From: Cymodocea nodosa
Taxonomy: Eukaryota; Streptophyta; Magnoliopsida; Alismatales; Cymodoceaceae
Direction of reading: 5' to 3'
Assembly: GCA_036874045.1 (NCBI GenBank)
Contig: CM072345.1
Span: forward strand, 4,179,501 to 4,243,500
Length of the DNA: 64,000 nt
The notes under the pieces are model-generated. The model searched no databases, was not told where the DNA came from, and saw only the letters and a program-made list of their open reading frames with translations. How positions within the stretch are numbered: the stretch's first letter is position 1; the number at the start of each line of letters is the position of its first letter. A program made the translations under genes and the position numbers. Shown in pieces: positions 35,199-47,668 of this stretch.

Positions 35199-37430
35199 TT
35201 AATTTTTCTTCCTAAGTTCATCTACTTCCTTCTGGAGCTTTTCTAATTGTTGCTCTAATTGATTTATCCTCTCTACAACTCCTGTAATGCCTCTAGAAGG
35301 TACAGTCATCTCAACAGCAGTATAATTTCTGTATTCTTTCACTAAAGTGGTTCTTGATCTCATCCTTTTGGATGTCCATTTCATGAAATCAATACTATCC
35401 ACCATCAAATAATTTCTTCAGTACTACTCTAAATTTGGAGATAAAAACTGAAGACCAATTTATTTGAATTTTGTTCACAACTGCATATGTGGCCCACTTG
35501 ACAAATTGACTAAGTTCATTATCATGGCCTTGTCGTTGGTAAACATTTTTAATCAAAATGTTAGCTATCATGTATGCTTTACCATTTAAGTACTCCAGTC
35601 TGTTTAATAATGGTACACCAAGATTGATAGCTAAACAATCCTTTATTATCTGTTCTGTCCACTCGACTGCAGTTGTACTTTCTAGAATTTCTATTCCTTC
35701 ATTCTTTAGTCCGAAAATATTGTGGAGAAGCTCTAGTGTTATCTATACATCAGCTTGCTCCATCTTGGAAATTAATCTACTTTCTCCTTCTCTCAAATTG
35801 GCATAGAAATAGGGCACTAGATTTTCATATACTGCATGCCCTCTCTACTAAGAAATAAATTGTAGTAGACCTTGGAACTCAAATAAGTCCTTAATTTCTT
35901 ACATACCGTCCCAATTTACTGGTCTATTGTAAATAATATCATACCCCTTTATCTCTTGATATTTATTATAAGCTTCCTAACTCCAAAAGTGTACTTCATT
36001 TAGAATGGTAGCTTCAATCGGATCAAAAATTTGAATTTGTTGCTCTAGAGGGGTTTGTTCTTGAATTTCTTCCTCCATTTGCTGAACTTGAATTTGTTGG
36101 AAATGCTCATCAAATTCCTGCATTTTGCTTCTATTTCTGTTTGTGGTGGAGAGCTAGCAAAACTCTCCACTCTTCTTTCTTGAATCCTCTCTAAAATTTG
36201 CTAAAAAGTCTCTCCCTCTTTAGTGGAATCTGTCGAGTCATTTCTTTCTTGTTCAATGTGTACTTGTTTAGCTTCTTGTTCAGTTACTTCTCTTTCTTCT
36301 TCCTCCTGACTACCAATCTATATTGTCACTATTCTTTCTGATTCTGTGGTAGATTGAGATGGAGTCACGAGCAAATCAACTTCTACCCTAATTTCAGTTT
36401 CTTCTGTTTATACAGGCTATAGACTAATTTTAGCCTATTTTTCTTCCTCTCTTTGCTTTCGCTACTACTGCTCCTGCTCCTCCTTAGATTCGGATAACAA
36501 GTCTACAAAAATCGGCTCTACAAGCCCTATTGATATTTGCATCTCAGATTTAATCTCTTCTTGAGGTACAAGCACTATCTCTTTTCCTTTCCTTCTTCTA
36601 ATTAACTATACCTGGTCTTCCTCTTCCTCTTCTAAGATTAAATCTACAAAAATGGGCTCTATAGGCCCTCGAGCCACAAGTACTAGCTCTTCCTGTTTTA
36701 CTTTTTCTATAACTACTGGTCTCGAAGGACCAGCTTCCATTTCTTTTGCAGCCATTGATCTAGCTGCTTCCTAATGCTACTCTACTTTAATTTTGTACTA
36801 GGCCTTCAACTTATCTACGGCCCTTTTCTTGCAGAGTGCATCATATAGCAAAGGTGATTTTGCCACAACCATATCCTTAGAATTTCCTTGGCTCTTGGCA
36901 ACTTTGACAAGCTCTACAAAGGTGATTTCTTTCCATTCATCTGGTATCGATGGCCCCAAAAATGCTGCTCTTTCTACCAGCCTTGGTAATGGAATGGATG
37001 ATCTTGGCTGTTATTCCTCAATAACAAGTCTTTTAGCAGCTGGCTCTACAGCTGCAAGTTCTTTAGCTACTTTCCTCTATTGCTTTTGCCTAATTTCACC
37101 CCTTGCACAACCAGCAATTTCTCTTAAGAACCATAACCTAGCCTTGTGTTGGAACAATTCTAGGGCAACTTCATTGTTTGGCCTGATTCTTCTTTCTCTG
37201 TTTACTACAACTTATGTTGCTACTTTAATCCTCGTCTCCACAATCTGAGGTATAGTGATATCTAAATCTACCAAGACCTTTCTCTAGTAGAAAATGTCAG
37301 ATTCTACCTTTTGGAGTTCTTTCTCCCTCGTTGTATTCCTAATCTTTTGTCTTGTGTGCCATTCCTCTAATTCTCTAAGAAATCTTGTGGTGTTTATCTC
37401 CTTCCAGAACTCTAGCGTCATCTTTGTCAT
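35199..37430 (-). pseudogene. Gy2 envelope-position ORF, homologous to that of copia Co1, broken
   Basis: The sense frame starts MTKMTLEFWKEINTTRFL at 37,430, continues through a long acidic, Glu/Pro/Gln-rich region (about 35,950-36,750), then a domain with DLFEFQGLLQF, PYFYANL, FGLKNEG, AYMIANIL and KIQINW, and ends in a short Leu/Gln/Glu coiled coil (ends KKN at 35,199). The same motifs occur in the same order in Co1 (6,760-7,370). Many TAG/TAA stops and at least one frameshift (about 36,480) are present. No signal peptide or transmembrane segment is obvious, so an envelope function is not supported; the name only reflects position. Confidence 0.65.
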
Positions 37431-38149
37431 CGTGGTGTGATGGAACGGAACGGAATCACTCTGATCTCTACTGTGCTAAGTTCTAAATGAGTCTGCGGAT
37501 AATGCCCCTAAATCCTAAGTTTTAGTATAAATAAACCCTAAGTTTTAGGTGAGTAATTGGGTCATTTTCCACGCAAACTCTCGCTCTCTCATTCACTTCT
37601 CCATGGAGTTACAGTTAACTCTACGGACTAAGTCCATGGACTTAACTACAGTACTCCGTTGAGCTACAGTTAACTCAACGAGGTAAGTTCGTTAACTTAT
37701 CCTAGACTCAACGAAGTAAGTTCGTTGAGTTAAGTGCAACTCAAAGGACTTTTCGTAAAGTTATAACTAATAAAAATACTTATAATAATAATTTTTACTT
37801 CAGTCAAGACCGAAGAATTTCCGGTCTAACAAACTCTTAATTTTTCAACATTTTAGCATTTCGATCAAACCGTTATATTCCTCAGTTGAACCGAAATTAA
37901 ATACTCTCTTCTTCTTTTTCTTCTAGTTGAACTGATATTATGCTTCGATAAAATCAACATTTTTACTTAATATAATATATAGATTTTTTTATGTTTTGGT
38001 TAGACCGATGGATCTTGTCAGTTGAACCGATATATTTTTTCTTTTAATATATGTTTCGATAAAAACGATAATTTCTTTTGATTAAGCCGTGACTATGTTT
38101 AAATACGTTTTTTTTTTTTTTATATAACACACACTTAGATAATTTCTTT
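37431..38149 (-). other. Gy2 spacer between integrase and envelope-position ORF
   Basis: Non-coding. Contains an inverted repeat at 37,657-37,680 (CGTTGAGCTA/TAACTCAACG), related half-sites at 37,600-37,740, a TATA-like element about 95-105 nt upstream of the ORF (plus GTATAAATAAA at about 37,525), and another (minus TATATAAAA) near 38,118-38,128 just after the integrase stop. Confidence 0.5.
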
Positions 38150-41100
38150 CTAAGTAAAGCTTGAGTAGTCTTCTACTCTTACTTCTTCTAAAATTCCAAA
38201 GGAACTTTTTGATATCTTCAAAATAGGTCTAAGTCTTTGTCCATTTACTTTAAATATATTCTGATTTTTAGGATTTTCAATTTCAATAGCTCCATAGGAA
38301 TAAATATTTTGAATTATGTAAGGTCCTGCCCATCTAAATCTTAATTTTCCTAGATGGTTATGGAGTCTAGTCATGTAAAGATATACTTTTTGTCCGATTT
38401 CAAAGGTTTTTGAAATAATTTTCTTATCATGCTAGAACTTCATTTTCTCTTTTTCTCTTACAGTCTTCGAATAAGCTTCATTCCTAAATTCTTCTAATTC
38501 AATCAATTGTATTTTCCTATTTTCAGCAACTTGATTTAAATTAGTGTTCAGAGTTTTTAATGCCCAATAAGCTTTATATTCAATTTCAGTTGGTAAATGA
38601 CAACTTTTTCCATATACTAGCCTAAAAGGTGGCATACCTAAGCTTGTCTTATAAGCAATTCTATAAGCCCAAAGTGCATCTATTAATCTATTAGCCCAAT
38701 CTTTTCAAGTAGAATTTACTACTTTTTCTAAGATTAACTTAATTAGTTTATTTGCATTTTCTACTTGTCCACTTGTTTGTAGATGACATGATGTTGCAAT
38801 CTTGTGATTTACTTCATATTTCTTCATTAAGGCTTCAAAACTTCTATTACAAAAATGAGTTCCTCTATCACTAGTAATAGCTTTAGGTATTCCAAATCTA
38901 GCAGTTATATTAGTTCCTATAAAATGTTTTACCACTTTGTTGTCATTAGTTTTTGTAGGAATAGCTTCTATCCATTTAGATACATAATCCACCCTAATAA
39001 TATATAATTAAATTGGTTAGACATAGGAAATGGACCCATAAAATCTATTCCCCACACATCAAAGATTTCAACCTCAACAATAGGATTGAGAGGCATCATA
39101 TTCCTCTTTGATATTCTTCCTATTTGTTGACATCTTAAACAACTTAAGCAGTATTTATGAACATCTTTGAATAGTGTTGGCCAATAAAATCCATAATGCA
39201 GAATTTTGGCAGTAGTTTTCCCTGAACCAAAATGCTCTCCACATGCTTGGTCATGGCAGAAAGACAATATGCTTTGATATTCAGTTTCTGGAACACACCT
39301 CCTTAAAACCAGATCAAGACATTTCTTAAATAAGTATGAGTCTTCCCAATAGTAATATTTTACTCTTGAAAAGAATAATTTCTTATCCTGTCTATTTCAA
39401 TCCTTAGGTGTTAAACTAATAACTAAGTAATTAACTATGTTTGCATACCAAGGTATTGTATTGATGGTCATTAATTGTTCATCAGGAAAATTATCCTTAA
39501 TTTCAATATTTGATTTTTCTATTTGTAATCTTAATAAATGATCTGCTACTACATTCTCACAACCTTTTTTATCTTTAATTTCTAGATCAAATTCTTGTAA
39601 TAATAATATCCATCGGATCAATCTAGGTTTAGTCTCTTTCTTTGCTATTAGATATTTTAAAGTTGAATGATCCGTGTATACTATCACTTTAGCTCCAATC
39701 AGATATGATCTAAACTTTTCTAAGGCAAACACAATAGCTAACAGCTCCTTTTCAATAGTTGTATAATTAACTTGAGCAACATTTAAAGTTTTGCTTACAT
39801 AATAAATCACTCTAGGAGATTTTTCTATCTTTTGTCCCAACACTGCTCCTACACCAAAGTCAGATCCATCGCACATTAATTCAAATGGATGACTCCAATC
39901 AAGTGCTTGCATTATAAGAGTTGAAATTAAGCTAGTTTTAAGCTTGAAAAATGCTTCTTTGCAATTTTTATCAAAGTTGAATGGGACATCTTTTAATAGA
40001 TTAGTTAAAGATCTAGCTATTTTGCTAAAATCTTTAATAAATCTTCTATAAAATCTAGCATGTCCTAGAAATGATCTAATATCTTTTATTGATTTAGGTT
40101 TTGGTAGATTAGAAATTACTTCTATTTTAGCTTTATCTACTTCCAATCCTTTCTTTGAAACAACATGTCCCAAGACTACTCCTTGTTTAATCATGAAGTG
40201 ACATTTTTCCCAATTTAGAACCAGACTTTTTTTTTCACAGCATTTTAATACTTGGTCTAAATTGTTTAAACACATTTCATATGAAGTTCCATAAACACAG
40301 TAAAATCATCTATAAATATTTCTAAAAATCTTTAGTCATTCCAATGAATATGCCCTGCATACACCTTTGAAAGTTGGCTAGTGCATTGCATAATTCAAAT
40401 GGTATTCCCTTAAAAGCATAAGTTTTATTAGGACATGTGAAAGTTGTTTTCTCTTGATCCTCTAATGCTACTGGTACTTGGTTGTATCCTGAATACCTTT
40501 CTAGGAAACAAAAATATTTTTGCCCTGTTAATTTTTCTAGCATTTGATCTATAAAAGGTAAGAGAAAATGATCTTTCCTAGTCATAACATTTAGCTTTCT
40601 ATAGTCTATACACACTCTCCAGCCTGATTGAATTCTAGTAGGTATCAAGTCATTACTTTTATTCCTAATTACTGTTAATCTTGATTTCTTGGGAACTACA
40701 TGGATTGGACTAACCCATGAGCTGTCAGAAATCGGATAAATTATGTCATTATCTAACCATTTCACTATTTCTTTCCTGACTACTTCTTTAAGGTTTGGAT
40801 TTAATCTCCTCTCAGGAATTCTAACTAGTTTAGCATTCTCTTCAAAATATATGTAGTGACAGCATAAAGTTGCACTTAACCCTTTTATATCAGTCATAAT
40901 CCATCCTATTGCTTCTTTATAAATTTTTACTACATCTTTTTATTTAGAAATTTGCTCCTCTTTTAAATCTGAAGCAATAATGATTGGACATATTCATTTT
41001 TCTTCCAGAAATATATAGGTTAATTTAGGAGGTAAAGGTTTTAAATCTAAATGTTGACCATCAGAAGCTAGAGCTCCTAATTGAACATTTTCATTTTCAA

Positions 41101-42830
41101 TATTAATCTCTTTTTAATCTCCTTCTATATTTATGCTTTCACTTACTTCTAAAGTTTCAGAATTTAGTTGCCTATTTAATTCTTCTTGAATCACATCATC
41201 TAGCATATCTCTTTCATCCTCTAAAAAGTCTATAGTATGTAAGGACATTTCTAACTCTTCAAACTTTTCTAGTTTGAAAATGTTTAATTAAGTATCCTCA
41301 TTACCATATGTTAACTTCATCACTCCAGTTTTACAATTTATAACAACCCCTAATGTTGCTAAGAATGGTCTTCTCAAAATTAAAGATGTATCATGATTTT
41401 GATGCTTAATTTGTTGGGAATCCAAAATCACAATATCAATAGAATATATGAAGTTTTTGATTTTAATTAGGACATTCTCTATTTTTCCTCTAAGGTATCT
41501 TATACTTCTATTAGCTAATTGAATAACAGTCCTAGTAGGAATTAAGTCTTCTAATCCTAAGGATGCAAATATATCACTCGGCATAACATTTATATCTACA
41601 CCAAGGTCTATTAAGGTTTTTTTTAGAATGGTATTTCCCATGGTGCATGATATAACAAGGATTCCAAGATCAGATAACTTTTTAGGAATTTGTGATAAAA
41701 ATAAGGAACTATTTTGCTCAACTAAAAAGACTTTCCTTAAAACTTTTTTCTCTCTTTTCTTAGTACACCAATCCTTAAGAAATTTAGCACAAGGTGGCAT
41801 TTTCTACGATAAGTCTAACAAAGGAATGTTAACTTGTACTTTTTCAAAAATTTCTCTAATTTTTTCTTGTTTTTCAGGAAATGTTTGTTGTAATATTTCA
41901 GGATAATGTGCTAATGGTTGTGATTTAAGAGATTCTTTGCCTTTAATTTCATTTGTTTGATCATTTTTAGTCTCATTTTCAAATTCAGATTTTTCTTTAG
42001 TGATTTCTACATTTTCATTATCATTTTGATTTTTGTTCTTATCCACCTTTATGTTATTTTTGTTTTGAATCCTTGGTGGTATATCAGTTCCAGATCTTAA
42101 CGTTATACATACATCTTCCAGATTTTCATTACTTTCATGATGTTCTTGTATTTCATTTTCGTGATTATGATCTTCAACTGTTTTTAGTTTTAAATTGTAT
42201 TCTTTAAATTCTATTGCATTGGTATTTTCTTTTGTTTGTGTAACTTACAAATTATGCACATCTGTAACATTATAGTTTTCATTTGTGTTTTCCTGTTGCA
42301 TAACTTGTAATTTCATTGTAAATTCGTCCAATGCTTTTAGTTTTCTTTCCAGATCATCTAATCTCATTACATTCAATTTTTGATCAATTTTCATTATGGT
42401 TTTTTCAGTTTCGTATATAATATCAATTTTAGGTTTTGTATATTCTTCCTTATAGTTTAATTGGTTGACTTCCTGTTGATGACACATATATTGTTCTAGT
42501 TTGTCCATGTATTGCTCTAAGCTATGCTCTAGTCTATCATACTTATCCCAAACTTTCGTGTCTCTCAACATATTACATATTCTAAACTGACCATCAGTTG
42601 GGTAAACTATAGGATTCTCATACTCAACTCTATTATATTGAATATAATTCATTTTTTGTTCATGTGATCTAACCATCTACAATCGTCTCAATTTCAAACA
42701 ATCAGAGATGTCATGACCTTTCAAATTGCAGAATTCACATATGCTAACTACAGGTTTCAGAAATCTTTGAGCATAAGCATATGTCATATTCTCAGTTATA
42801 AAATAAAACACACAACACTCCTCTATTATT
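38150..42830 (-). pseudogene. pol: Gy2 pol (CCHC-PR-RT-RNase H-INT), heavily broken
   Basis: Same domain order as Gy1: CCHC knuckle CEFCNLKGHDISDC near 42,700-42,740 soon after the PBS, a coiled and Glu/Asn-rich linker with LRSG, protease LIDLGVDINVMP (about 41,600), RT with WVSPIHVVPKKS, CIDYRKLN, CFLERYSGYNQV and FIDD at about 40,305, RNase H ([29 protein letters not shown]), integrase finger (CHDQACGEHF ... CLRCQQIG), core (GIDFMGPFP, SDRGTHF, GQVENANK) and C-terminal domain ending at 38,150. Stops lie near 42,677, 42,243, 41,802, 41,286 and elsewhere; frameshifts near 40,300, 38,990 and 38,700. There is no capsid domain between the PBS and the protease. Confidence 0.88.
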
Positions 42831-42867
42831 AAAACAAAACAACACTCACAATTGCTTAGCTTCTCAA

Positions 42868-42885
42868 TCCTCGGCAACGGCACCA
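42868..42885 (-). other. Gy2 PBS, tRNA-Asp type
   Basis: Minus-strand TGGTGCCGTTGCCGAGGA, 6 bases from the LTR; two differences from the tRNA-Asp complement recalled above. Confidence 0.85.
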
Positions 42886-42891
42886 AAAACT

Positions 42892-43435
42892 TGTTTGGGG
42901 TTGTTAAGTTAATTCTTAAACTTGTTTAATTTGTCTTTATGCTTATATCAATAATTACTTTTAGAAGTAAACAAACAAACTTTCACACAAATTAGATATT
43001 AATTTCAATTTGTATTTTTACTACAAGTGCACAGTGTATATTGTATTTGTGTGCAAGTATTGGTTGATCTCATAAAGATTGAGTAAGCATTGTGTACTGT
43101 TCTGATTTTTATATTGGAGTTTATATGTGTTTAGTTAAGCACTTCGTTGAGTTACAGTTAACACAACGGACTTAGTTCGTGAAGTTATGGCTAACTCAAC
43201 CGACTGACCTCATAGACTTAAGTTAACTCCACGAGTCTATCTTTCCAGTTCAATACTACTATTTACAGAGGAATTCGGCCAACTATTGGGCGGTTCCACA
43301 GAATGTAAATAACATCAATTAAGCTTTTTAATGTTAGTTAATATTAGATTTATCATTAAGCAACACTAACATTTAGATATTCAAACAATAACCATTTAAA
43401 TCTTTAAGTATTTGGAATGAATCAATTTCAGTAAA
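42892..43435 (-). repeat. Gy2 5' LTR, truncated
   Basis: Matches 17,026-17,565, starting TGTTTGGGG, then stops at ATTTCAGTAAA where other sequence begins. About 1.15 kb of the LTR is missing to the right. Confidence 0.82.
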
Positions 43436-44690
43436 TGTAGAGTCATAATTTATGCATATTTTATATAGTTAAGTGATGCATTTTATGTGCTTAAAGCCAT
43501 ATACTCATAAGTGTTTAATGAAGATTTAAGTTATAATGCATTTTGGGCAAATAATGTAGTTATGGGCTTAAATGAAAAAAGTAATGCAAAAATGAGACTC
43601 TATTTGTAATTTAGCATTTCATGTAAACACATTTACATCTTGATGGCAACACAATTTCATTTTATTAAGTAGATTAAATTTACTTTAGCACTTAGGATTA
43701 ATTATTTAAATAAGTACATGGGTATTTTTGGAATTCAATGAAAAATGTGATTTTTGGCCCTTTTGAAGTATCCATGTTTAGGAATATATCTTATCTTATT
43801 TCTTGAGTGTTTTAATGTATTTTTTTGAGTTTTATAGGTTGAAGAATAAGAAAAATAAAGCAAATCAAGATAGGAGGAATTTTGGCCCTTGGATTGAAGA
43901 TCAAAGGTGGAGATCAAGTTCCACCACTTGGAGCCTCTATAAAAGGAGAGGCAAGGCCAACAAATCCCTCCTCTTGGACGAGCTTACACCCATTCCAGCC
44001 CTTGAAAGTCGTCAGCCCCTCTCCCCCCCTCAAGAACTCGTGGAAGGTGGTGTTCTCCCCCCTCTCGTGGAGCTCCAAGGTAGAAGACAAGGTTCGGCCA
44101 ACCTCTTCTCTTCTCCTCTTGGTGGTTGCTAGTAGGAGGATGGCTAGGGCATCTTTTCCAGACCTTGTGGGTGCTGTTTGGAGCACATCTGAAGCCGTGC
44201 AACTATCTCCCCTCTTCCATGGATCAGTCTTAGTAGAAGAAAGGCAAGGGTTGTGGACTTTAGGTGGATGACTACTTGTTTCTTGGTGTTTGGTGGTGTT
44301 TGAAGACCTCCCGCTTCCGGAAGAGAACTCGTGTGGTGACAGCCACGAAATTCTTGGCTAGGAGGACGGCTAGGAGCACATCTCATGCACCATTCTTCTC
44401 CAAAACAAGTTTGCACTACAAGGTAAAAAGGGTTGTATTGGTTAAGCTCTTTAGGTTTTCATTTTCTTGTTTTAAGTTGTGTTCTTTGTAATTTAAGTAG
44501 GGTAATGGTAGTTTTAGGTTTAGTTGTAATGTTACATTGTAGTTTAATCATAGAACTTTCATTTCAGTAGTTTATTACGTTTATTTTGAATGAATGGAAA
44601 TGAATTTGGTTTGAATCTTGTGCATATGTGAATATTTGTATGCTAACAAAGCTAATTTGTGGATGTTTATCATCAGTTTAGAATCCTGTA
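43436..44690 (+). repeat. unassigned LTR-like segment with promoter
   Basis: Begins TGTAGAGTCATAAT directly at the break in the Gy2 LTR. It has a strong TATA box TATAAAAG (43,938-43,945), then a GC-richer leader (about 43,950-44,420) and a T-rich tail. The preceding GTAAA also occurs at about 44,691-44,695, a possible 5-bp duplication, but the segment does not end in CA. Overlapping frames at 43,803-44,491 have no recognisable domain. It may be a gypsy LTR from another family. Confidence 0.4.
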
Positions 44691-45886
44691 AATTTGACGA
44701 TTTTGTAATAATGCATGATAAGCACATAATAATTCATCAAAGTTGAAATCTGAATGACTTTCAGGATCAGATATTACCTCAGACTCATCAGCCATGAAGC
44801 ACACATGAGCAATGTCTTCTAACTCTTGTTCTCCTTCTGAATGTGAAGATTTTGATGCTGATTCCTCAAATTCAGACTCTTCAGACGTGCCATCCCAAGT
44901 GACCTTCAAAGCCTTTTTCTTGTAAAACTTTTTCTAAGTTTTTTGAGCCGTCTTCTTCTGATTTGTCCTACTTTGCTTTTCACTTTTCCTCATAGGACAA
45001 TTTGGAGAAAGATGTCCAGGTTTCTTACAGGTGTAACATACATACTTTCTGGATGAAGAATTCTTGTCATTCAATGATTTTGACATTGAGGGTTTATCAT
45101 TTTTGTTCCTTTGTTGTTTCCTAGCTTTCCATGCTTTCTTGAATTTCCTAGTCAGCAAAATCAAATCCTCGTCAGAATCAGTAGATATATCAGAATCTGA
45201 ATTAATTTCGAAGGCTATTTCTTTCTTCATTTTTAGTTTGTTGTGACTCAGTGATTCATTTAATTGAACTTCATAAGCTGTTAAATTTCCTATAAGTTCA
45301 TTCATACTATAAATATTTAAATCTCGTGATTCCTCAATTGATATTACTTTCTGAGACCATTTAGAACTTAGGGATCTGAGAATTTTTCTCACCAAATCCT
45401 TCTGTTCAAAATTCTTTCCTAAACATTTTAAAGAGTTTATGATATCAAGAAATCTGGAAAACATCTTAGAAATATTTTCGTCTTCATGCATCTTAAAGAG
45501 TTCATATTATGAATCAACATGTTTATTTTTGTCTCTTTAACTTGAGAAGTACCTTCATGTGAAACTTCTAATGCATGCCACACCTCATAAGCAGATTTAT
45601 ATGCCAACACTTTATTGAACTGTTCATAACTCAATGCACAAAATAAAATATTTAAGCCATTAGCATTCAAAGTTTCATTTTCTTTTCCAATAATTGTCCA
45701 AGTATTATAAGGAGTAGTTAACAGAATATATAGTTTAGAAATCATGAACCAAAATTTATGATCTATACTTTGAAGAAAAACAGTCATCCTATATTTCCAA
45801 TATTCAAAATGTATTCCATCAAATAAAGGAGGATGATTAAGATTTTGGCCTTCATATAAAGAAAAATTACCATTTCCAATAGCCAT
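44691..45886 (-). pseudogene. gag: Co3 gag, broken
   Basis: Starts MAIGNGNFSL at 45,886. Contains the copia capsid region (PPLFDGIHFEYWKYRM, EVSHEGTSQVKETKI, MFSRFLDIINSLKCLGK) and a CCHC knuckle CYTCKKPGHLSPNC near 45,000, followed by an acidic Ser/Glu tail. The homologous Co5 gag has HEGTSQVKDTKI and the same layout. A frameshift near 45,490 and a TAG near 44,934 break it; it is cut at about 44,690. Confidence 0.85.
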
Positions 45887-46069
45887 TTTACCTTAGATTT
45901 TTCAACCTATTTGATTTTAAACAGTCTAAAAACTTTAAAACAACTTGAGCCTTAAATCAATAGAGTTAAAAGTATGCTCAGATATTAATTTCCGTTTAAA
46001 AATAAGGAAGGTAGAATAAGCAATGATATTAAATAAGTTGGTATCAATTTTATATCAAAGATTATTCAC

Positions 46070-46084
46070 AACGCTCTAATACCA
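46070..46084 (-). other. Co3 PBS, tRNA-iMet type
   Basis: Minus-strand TGGTATTAGAGCGTT lies two bases inside the LTR; it matches the copia primer site TGGTATCAGAGC with one change. Confidence 0.85.
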
Positions 46085-46086
46085 CT

Positions 46087-47668
46087 TGTAGGATCGTATG
46101 GCTACACAAGAGGGGGGTGAATTGTGTATTTTTAATATTTTCTGAAATATAATTGAAACTTTAAAACTCAAAAACAAGTCGAGACATTGTTTTCATAAAA
46201 TCATTTTTATTCAAGGTTTCAATTACAATATACAATTCAATTCTCCTCAAAAATTGTAGATGCAATTATATTTCGATACCATGTATCATCTAAACAATTT
46301 CATAACTACAAACAAAGAAAACTAATTTGTAGAATTTAAAACTTTTCTCCCTGTTTGAGATCTTTCTTCTTCTTCTTTTTCTTCTTCAGTAATTCTTCAG
46401 TGACGAATATCTTGTCTTTTCATGCTTCACCGAATTTGCTTTCTTCTGATACTTCAAATCTTCAGTGACGAAAATCTTACCTTTTTATGCTTCACTGAAC
46501 TTTCTTCCGCTTGAGAGATTTTTTCCGAAGAGGTGTTTTTGATCCCTAAAAAAGATTTATCTTTTGGTGTGCAGGGATGGTTTGATCCTTGAAAAGATTT
46601 ATCTTTTTGGTGTGCAAGGATAAATTGATCAACGAGAATTCTATGCCTTTTATACTGTATCTTCATTTCATGCATATCCTTCACGTTTAACCACTACCAG
46701 TTTTCCACTTCTCCACGTCTTCTCTTTTTCCTTCATCGAAACACACACGTTCTAACCCACGTTTATATTTCGAATTTTCTTTAATCATCAGTCCTGGATC
46801 TCTGAAAAATTTCCTGAAAATAAACTTTCTCGTCCAAAAATTTTTCATTAGTGTAATAAGAAGTCATTACTTTAATGTTAACTAAACGAGTAACACAAGT
46901 ATATATATATAACTTAACGTTTCTAACTTAACGAGTTCACCATGTGCTATTTCACGTGACGAGTACTGTAATTAACTCAACAAACTAAGTCTATGGTGTT
47001 ATGCTATCTCAACGAACCATGTCTATTGTGTTATGACAACTCAACGAACCATAATAAACAAATATTTTTATAATAAGAATTTTACCACGTGCAAAAATAA
47101 CAACTTAAGTTTATAACGCTAACCTAACGTGTTGCCTTAGTGTTCAATATAGCAACTCAACGTGTTTAGTTATGTTAACTTAACGAGTTAAACATGTGCA
47201 CCTCACGTGATACAATACAACATTCATAACTTATAACTTCACCACGTGTATAACACTAACTTAACGAGTTCGTCTCTTCTTTTACTCACTAACTTAACGA
47301 GTTATCACGTGACCTATTTTAACCTTTAAGCCTCTAACTTAAGGAGTTCTCACGTGACCTCTATACAAACAAAACTCTAACTTAACGAGTTGTCTAAGTG
47401 TGCACTATTCATGATACAGAAGATATAACATTAAAACATATCATGCTTTTCAATAAAAACACACGTTAACTTAACGTTTAGCTAAATGAGAAATTAATGC
47501 AACGAAACGACTAGTTATTAACTTCAGATCCAATACAGACAAGTATTTATATCAGTAAGCTTTTTCTGTATTAATTGATGATTTTAATTTCTTTTCCCAA
47601 GCAATAGTAATTGAGGAAATATGATTATTTTCATTCAGCACACATCATCAAAACAAAAATACTCAACA
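46087..47668 (-). repeat. Co3 5' LTR (LTR-a)
   Basis: Plus-strand ends TGTAGGATCG and ACTCAACA. Contains the AACTTAACGAGTT modules with CACGTG, inverted TATA near 46,645, and TTC repeats. Length 1,582 bp. Confidence 0.88.

Larger units (their letters stand above)
17026..43435 (-). mobile_element. Gy2: Athila-like Ty3/gypsy with permuted gene order, env-position ORF and F-box ORF
   Basis: Minus-strand order: truncated 5' LTR (42,892-43,435), tRNA-Asp PBS, pol, envelope-position ORF, gag, F-box ORF, 3' UTR, PPT, 3' LTR (17,026-18,733). Gy1 (20,366-31,297) sits inside the 3' UTR with TSD TTAAT; without it the element is about 15.5 kb as preserved. The first 185 bases of the two LTRs differ at roughly 6% by eye, so Gy2 is older than Gy1. 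All frames are broken. No outer TSD is visible because the 5' LTR is cut. Confidence 0.82.
44691..47668 (-). mobile_element. Co3: 5' part of a SIRE-like copia
   Basis: LTR-a (46,087-47,668), iMet PBS and gag on the minus strand; pol and the 3' LTR are absent, lost at about 44,690 where the unassigned LTR-like block begins. Its right end abuts Co4 coding sequence at 47,669, so Co3 was inserted into Co4. Confidence 0.82.

Noticed and set aside
36829-37248. 139-codon plus-strand frame
   Set aside because: Antisense to the Gy2 envelope-position ORF, which has the homology support.
35199-37430. True viral envelope glycoprotein
   Set aside because: No signal peptide, membrane anchor or cleavage site is visible; only the position is env-like.
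43803-44491. Six overlapping frames on both strands
   Set aside because: GC-richer LTR-like leader has few stops by composition; no domain seen in any frame.
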